From an uncultured Corynebacterium sp. (GTDB lineage: Bacteria > Actinomycetota > Actinomycetes > Mycobacteriales > Mycobacteriaceae), in the NCBI RefSeq assembly GCF_937999985.1, contig NZ_CALLDG010000012.1, positions 1 to 18,962 of the forward strand: a DNA stretch of 18,962 nucleotides, read 5' to 3'. Each line of letters starts with the position of its first letter. Within the stretch, counting starts at the first letter, position 1. Of this stretch, positions 15,298 to 18,962 are shown one piece after another. Both the position numbers and the translations under genes were made by a program. The notes under the pieces were generated by a model. It was given only the letters and a program-made list of their open reading frames with translations. It ran no database searches and was not told the DNA's origin.

Positions 15298-15303
15298 AGC
15301 CTA
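15298..15303 (-). promoter_or_regulatory. -10 box for a leaderless trhA transcript
   Basis: On the minus strand TAGGCT ends seven bases before GTG 15290, so transcription should start at or one base before the start codon. No ribosome binding site occurs at a normal distance, consistent with leaderless translation. Confidence 0.5.
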
Positions 15304-15316
15304 CGCCCTTTGGCTC

Positions 15317-17005
15317 TTAGAACAGGCCAGAAATAATCCCCTGCGTGTTCACATCAATACGCTCGGCCGCGGGCTTCTTCGGCAGCCCTGGCAGAGTCAT
15401 CACGTCGCCAGTGAGTGCCACGACGAATCCGGCGCCGATGCGCGGCACCAGCTCGCGGACGTGCAGGGTGTGGCCGCTCGGCGCACCCAGGGCCTTGGGG
15501 TCATCGCTGAAGGAGTACTGCGTCTTCGACACGCACACCGGCAGCTTGTCCCAGCCGTTGTCCTTCAGAAACGCCAGGTCCTTCACGGCCTGCGGGCCGA
15601 ACTGCACGTCCGCCGCGCCGTAGATCTCCGTGGCAAGCGTGTGCAGGGTGGCTTCCACGCCATCGACGGGCTGATAGATCTGGTGGCTGGAGCTGGGGGC
15701 GTCCTCATCAGAAACACCATCGACGACCTCCAACACCGCAGAGGCCAGATCCGCCGCGCCGGCACCGCCCTCAGCCCACACGTTGCACTCCACCACGCGC
15801 ACACCGAACTGCTCGCCCCAGTCGGCAACCTGAGCGCGCTCAGTGGCGGTATCAGAGCTAAACAGGTTTAGCGCGACCACGGGCTCCACGCCGAACTTGC
15901 GGATGTTGCTGACGTGGCGCTCCAGGTTGGCCAGACCGGCCTTCAGTACGGAGTCGCCGTTGTGCTTCAGCGAGCGGATGGTGGCCACCACGACCGTCGC
16001 GGCGACGTCGAGGCCGCCTGCGCGGGACTTGATGTCGAAGAACTTCTCCGCACCCAGGTCGCTGCCGAAGCCGGCCTCGGTCAGCACAACCTCCGACAGA
16101 TCCAGCGCCGTGGTGGTGGCGATCAGCGAGGTGCAGCCGTGCGCGATGTTGGCGAAAGGCCCGCCATGCACCAGGGCAGGGGTGCCACCCAGGGTCTGTA
16201 CCAGGTTCGGGTTGATCGCGTCGCGCAGCAGGGCGGTGATAGCACCCGCGCACTTCAGGTCACCCGCGGTGACAGGCTGGCGGTCATAAGTCTGGCCCAC
16301 CACGATGCGCCCGATGCGCTTCTTCAGATCCTCCAGGTCCGTGGCCAGGCAGAGGATCGCCATGATCTCGCTGGCCGCCGTGATGTCGAATCCGCCCTCG
16401 CGCGGAGTGCCTTGGCCCGGCCCGCCGAGGCCCGTGACCACGTGGCGCAGCGATCGGTCATTGACGTCTAGGCAGCGCCGCCACGTCACCCGCCGCGGGT
16501 CGATGCCCAGTGCGTTGCCGTGCTGCACGTGGTTGTCCACCATCGCGGCCAGGGTGTTCGTCGCGGCGGTAATGGCGTGCATGTCGCCGGTGAAGTGCAG
16601 ATTAATGTCCTCCATCGGCACGATCTGCGCATAGCCGCCGCCGGCCGCGCCACCCTTGATGCCCATGACCGGCCCCTGGGAGGGCTCACGGATCGCCACC
16701 ATCGTCTGGCGCCCAGCCGCGCGCACCGCGTCCGCCAGGCCGATCAGTACGGTGGACTTGCCCTCGCCCGCGGGGGTCGGGCTCATTGCGGTCACGAGCA
16801 CGAGCTTGCCCTTCTTATTGACGCCCTCACGCTCCGCCCGCAAAGCGGGAACGTCGATCTTGGCCTTTGTCCGGCCGTAGGGGATCAAAGCGGCCTCCGG
16901 GATGCCGGCGCGCTCCGCGATCGTGGTGATGGGCTCCAGAGTGTGGGCCTGTGCGATTTCTACGTCGCTGGGTTGGGGATTGCTGGATGCAGAAGAGTTA
17001 GTCAT
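15317..17005 (-). CDS. fhs: Formate-tetrahydrofolate ligase
   Basis: ATP-dependent ligation of formate to tetrahydrofolate, giving 10-formyl-THF for purine and formyl-Met synthesis in the cytosol. 562 residues, the usual monofunctional length. The P-loop is TPAGEGKST (77-85). The long family signature follows: REPSQGPVMGIKGGAAGGGY (106-125) and MEDINLHFTGDMHAI. Later blocks include TGLGGPGQGTPREGGFDITAASE in pieces, GGTPALVHGGPFANIAHG and EAGFGSDLGAEKFFDIK. All are intact. ATG 17005 has a -10 box at -12 to -7, so a leaderless transcript is likely. It is divergent from gapB across 140 bases and followed closely by trhA. Many bacteria lack fhs and rely on FolD alone; its presence offers a way to recover formate. 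Confidence 0.97.
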   Translation of the reverse strand: MTNSSASSNPQPSDVEIAQAHTLEPITTIAERAGIPEAALIPYGRTKAKIDVPALRAEREGVNKKGKLVLVTAMSPTPAGEGKSTVLIGLADAVRAAGRQTMVAIREPSQGPVMGIKGGAAGGGYAQIVPMEDINLHFTGDMHAITAATNTLAAMVDNHVQHGNALGIDPRRVTWRRCLDVNDRSLRHVVTGLGGPGQGTPREGGFDITAASEIMAILCLATDLEDLKKRIGRIVVGQTYDRQPVTAGDLKCAGAITALLRDAINPNLVQTLGGTPALVHGGPFANIAHGCTSLIATTTALDLSEVVLTEAGFGSDLGAEKFFDIKSRAGGLDVAATVVVATIRSLKHNGDSVLKAGLANLERHVSNIRKFGVEPVVALNLFSSDTATERAQVADWGEQFGVRVVECNVWAEGGAGAADLASAVLEVVDGVSDEDAPSSSHQIYQPVDGVEATLHTLATEIYGAADVQFGPQAVKDLAFLKDNGWDKLPVCVSKTQYSFSDDPKALGAPSGHTLHVRELVPRIGAGFVVALTGDVMTLPGLPKKPAAERIDVNTQGIISGLF

Positions 17006-17011
17006 ATTCCC

Positions 17012-17017
17012 AGAATA
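17012..17017 (-). promoter_or_regulatory. -10 box for a leaderless fhs transcript
   Basis: On the minus strand TATTCT occupies exactly -12 to -7 relative to the A of ATG 17005 (spacer GGGAAT). This is the textbook geometry for corynebacterial leaderless promoters. GGGA in the spacer is only two bases from ATG and is unlikely to serve as a ribosome binding site. Confidence 0.55.
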
Positions 17018-17069
17018 AACGTCTACCCCTTATCGCCCCCGTAATAGCGGGTGTAAGGCTGGGGGCAAC

Positions 17070-17075
17070 TAGACT
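17070..17075 (+). promoter_or_regulatory. Candidate -10 box of gapB
   Basis: TAGACT fits TANNNT; it would start transcription near 17082 and leave a leader of roughly 60 bases containing the G/C-tract inverted repeat and the palindrome listed separately. No clear -35 box. Confidence 0.4.
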
Positions 17076-17078
17076 TCA

Positions 17079-17109
17079 GGGGGTAAGAGGGTAACCCCCC
17101 GAATATTCG
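17079..17109. promoter_or_regulatory. Inverted repeat and palindrome in the fhs-gapB control region
   Basis: GGGGGT (17079-17084) and ACCCCC (17094-17099) are perfect inverted arms around a 9-base centre; next to them CGAATATTCG (17100-17109) is a perfect 10-base palindrome. The arms, preceded by A or followed by C, resemble the A-G(4-6)-T/C and A-C(4-5) tracts described for the regulator RamA in C. glutamicum; ACCCCT at 17025-17030 on the fhs side is a further match. Operator function is inference. Confidence 0.4.
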
Positions 17110-17125
17110 CAAAACAATTACTTCC

Positions 17126-17141
17126 AGTGAGGTAGTGAGGT
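17126..17141 (+). repeat. Tandem AGTGAGGT carrying the gapB ribosome binding site
   Basis: Two adjacent copies of AGTGAGGT (17126-17133, 17134-17141) lie just before ATG 17146. The second GAGG is correctly spaced for initiation; the first is a spare copy that could act as a standby site. Confidence 0.6.
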
Positions 17142-17145
17142 AAAG

Positions 17146-18612
17146 ATGACCGACAACGCACACACCAAGAGTGCTCTGCACAGCGATTGGAACGAGCGGC
17201 TGGCCCTGGCGCAGGAGATGCTGCCGCTGATCAGCCGCCTGCACCGCGACAAGAACGTGGTGACTTCCATCTTCGGCCGGCTGCTTGTCAACGTCACCGA
17301 TATTGACATCATCAAGTCCCACCGCTACGCCCGCCGTGTGGTGGAAAAGGAGCTGCCGCTGGAGCAGACTCTGCCCGTGCTGCGCGAGCTGGTGGAGATG
17401 GACCTGGGCACTGCCTCCATCGACATTGGATCCCTGGCCAGCCGCTACAACAAGGACTCCGAGGGGCTGACCTTGCGCGAGTACCTGGAGCGCGAGCTGG
17501 CGGAGGTCATCGGCGGCCCGGAGCAGGTTGAGCCCCGCGACATCGTCCTCTACGGCTTCGGTCGCATCGGCCGCCTGCTGGCCCGCATCTTGGTTGCCCG
17601 TGAGGCCACCTATGGCGGTGCGCGCCTGCGTGCCGTCGTCGTCCGTTCCAAGGGCGAGGGCGACCTGATCAAGCGCGCCTCTCTGCTGCGCCGCGACTCC
17701 GTCCACGGAGCTTTCGACGGCACGATCACCACGGACGAGGAAAACAACACGATCTGGGCCAACGGCACCCCGATCCGCATCATCTACGCCAACAACCCGG
17801 CGGAGATCGACTACACCGAATACGGCATCAACGACGCAATCGTGGTGGATAACACTGGCGTGTGGCGTGACCGGGATGGCCTGTCTCAGCACCTGGAGGC
17901 CAAGGGTGTCTCCAAGGTTCTGCTGACTGCCCCGGGCAAGGGCGACATCAAGAATATCGTCTACGGCATCAACCACGGCGACATCACTGAGGATGATCGC
18001 ATTCTGTCTGCGGCGTCCTGTACTACCAACGGCATTACCCCGGTGCTGAAGGTCATCAACGACCGCTACGGTGTGGAACACGGCCACGTGGAGACCGTGC
18101 ACTCCTTCACCAACGATCAGAACCTGATCGACAACTTCCACAAGGGCGACCGCCGTGGCCGCGCTGCGGGCTTGAACATGGTGCTCACCGCCACGGGCGC
18201 GGCAAAGGCCGTGGCCAAGGCCCTGCCGGAGTTCGCGGGCAAGCTGACGGGCAACGCCATCCGCGTGCCCACCCCGGACGTCTCCATGGCAGTGCTGAAC
18301 CTGACCCTGAACCAGGATGTCGAGGCCGACGAGGTGAACAACTTCCTGCGCCGCGTCTCCCTGCACTCCACGCTGCGCCAGCAGATCGACTTCATTAAGT
18401 CCCCGGAGGTCGTCTCTACCGACTTCGTCGGCACCACCCACGCGGGCATCGTCGACGGCCTAGCCACCATTGCGAACGGCAACCACCTGGTGCTGTACGT
18501 CTGGTACGACAACGAGTTCGGCTACTCCAACCAGGTGATCCGCATTGTCGAGGAGATCGCCGGCGTGCGCCCGCGCGTGTTGCCGCAGCGTGCCGCAGCG
18601 CAGGACCTGTAA
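17146..18612 (+). CDS. gapB: Glyceraldehyde-3-phosphate dehydrogenase, long GapB type
   Basis: Interconverts glyceraldehyde 3-phosphate and 1,3-bisphosphoglycerate. 488 residues, about 150 longer than classical GAPDH because of a helical N-terminal extension (~1-128), as in the 480-residue gluconeogenic GapB of C. glutamicum. The Rossmann motif is LYGFGRIGRLLARIL (~135-149). Cofactor strand VVVRSKG lacks the acidic residue that selects NAD, consistent with NADP use (inference). The catalytic Cys292 is in SAASCTTNGI, and the activating His319 is in TVHSFTNDQ. The C-terminal WYDNEFGYSNQV is intact. ATG 17146 follows AGGT at a normal distance. The leader and upstream region carry an inverted repeat, so carbon-source control is plausible. 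It is divergent from fhs. Confidence 0.95.
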   Translation: MTDNAHTKSALHSDWNERLALAQEMLPLISRLHRDKNVVTSIFGRLLVNVTDIDIIKSHRYARRVVEKELPLEQTLPVLRELVEMDLGTASIDIGSLASRYNKDSEGLTLREYLERELAEVIGGPEQVEPRDIVLYGFGRIGRLLARILVAREATYGGARLRAVVVRSKGEGDLIKRASLLRRDSVHGAFDGTITTDEENNTIWANGTPIRIIYANNPAEIDYTEYGINDAIVVDNTGVWRDRDGLSQHLEAKGVSKVLLTAPGKGDIKNIVYGINHGDITEDDRILSAASCTTNGITPVLKVINDRYGVEHGHVETVHSFTNDQNLIDNFHKGDRRGRAAGLNMVLTATGAAKAVAKALPEFAGKLTGNAIRVPTPDVSMAVLNLTLNQDVEADEVNNFLRRVSLHSTLRQQIDFIKSPEVVSTDFVGTTHAGIVDGLATIANGNHLVLYVWYDNEFGYSNQVIRIVEEIAGVRPRVLPQRAAAQDL

Positions 18613-18618
18613 TAGACA

Positions 18619-18640
18619 CCAGCACCAGTGCTGGTGCTGG
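18619..18640. terminator. Bidirectional hairpin between gapB and the transporter gene
   Basis: CCAGCACCAG (18619-18628) and CTGGTGCTGG (18631-18640) are perfect 10-base inverted arms around TG, filling the 29-base gap between two convergent stop codons. No T-tract follows on either strand, so it would be a U-less terminator. Confidence 0.65.
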
Positions 18641-18641
18641 G

Positions 18642-18962
18642 TTACAGCAGCATCAGCAGTAGCATCTGGCAGCCGATGATCTTGCCGATCATCGCTGCCG
18701 GGTAGACGGTGGCGTAGCCGCGCATGGGCAGCTCCGTGTCCGCCTGATCGTTGAGGTAACTAATCACCGCGGGGTTGGTGGATAAGCCCGCGGCCATGCC
18801 CATTGCCTCGTCCCACTTCAGGCGCAGCAGCCACATCCCGCCGAGGCCACAGACAACGGCGGAAGTCACGGTGATGATGAAGCCCAGAGCTATGTAGTTC
18901 AGGGAAGAGATGTCCGTCAGTGCGTCGCGGAAGCCCGTGCCCGCGATGGTGCCCACGCCGGC
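18642..18962 (-). CDS. AspT/YidE-type transporter, C-terminal part (5' end beyond window)
   Basis: The last 106 codons of a membrane transporter that runs in from beyond the right edge; the frame stays open to the final base. It shows about three hydrophobic segments (NYIALGFIITVTSAVVCGLG, YATVYPAAMIGKIIGC and the very end) and the pattern GMAAGLSTNPAVISYLNDQ followed by GYATVYPAAMIGKI. This is typical of the last repeat of the aspartate:alanine exchanger family (Asp-Al_Ex duplication). Those proteins are usually ~530-560 residues with a central TrkA_C pair, which would lie outside. Substrate unknown. Convergent with gapB across the hairpin at 18619-18640. Confidence 0.8.
   Translation of the reverse strand, partial: AGVGTIAGTGFRDALTDISSLNYIALGFIITVTSAVVCGLGGMWLLRLKWDEAMGMAAGLSTNPAVISYLNDQADTELPMRGYATVYPAAMIGKIIGCQMLLLMLL

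Noticed and set aside
17023..18441. A 472-codon minus-strand open frame opposite gapB
   Set aside because: Antisense shadow; the plus-strand GapB has intact catalytic motifs.

Overview
The window is a housekeeping stretch of an actinobacterial chromosome, almost certainly Corynebacterium or a close mycolic-acid-bearing relative. The evidence is high GC, frequent GTG and TTG starts, TANNNT-type -10 boxes (several of them apparently leaderless), and a gene order I recall for this lineage (in M. tuberculosis recN, steA, steB/mctB, pyrG, Nudix, xerD-type recombinase, soj-like parA, scpA, scpB, rluB, cmk, der: Rv1696-Rv1713). The species cannot be fixed from the sequence alone.

Layout. 1-525 is the 3' end of recN (DNA repair). 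642-3249 holds two accessory genes that interrupt the usual recN-steA junction: a small secreted lipoprotein resembling DUF3558, and a 617-residue protein with a WXG-like helical N-terminus and a long Ala/Pro/Gly-rich tail. 3295-5463 is steA-steB (cell separation). 5527-7194 is pyrG (CTP synthase). 7234-7890 is a Nudix ADP-ribose pyrophosphatase whose stop overlaps the TTG start of xerD (7887-8786). A soj-like ParA ATPase, scpA and scpB (8862-11208) form a chromosome-segregation block, with scpA starting inside parA. rluB (11273-12145) is followed by one continuous reading frame joining cytidylate kinase to the double GTPase Der (12230-14545).

On the minus strand are a TrhA/hemolysin III-type membrane protein (14562-15290) and formate-tetrahydrofolate ligase fhs (15317-17005). 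fhs is divergent from a long-form glyceraldehyde-3-phosphate dehydrogenase of the GapB type (17146-18612). The window ends in the C-terminal part of an AspT/YidE-type transporter (minus strand, 18642-18962), convergent with gapB across a perfect-stem hairpin.

Functionally, repair (RecN), chromosome resolution and compaction (XerD, ParA-like, ScpAB), cell separation (SteAB), ribosome maturation (RluB, Der) and nucleotide supply (PyrG, Cmk) are packed in one direction with short gaps or overlaps, which suggests translational coupling. There is no gene-free stretch over 300 bases, and I saw no tRNA, rRNA, CRISPR or insertion sequence. The parts most worth a second look are the lipoprotein plus WXG-like pair, which sits in a marked GC dip, the Cmk-Der fusion, and the fhs-gapB divergent control region.
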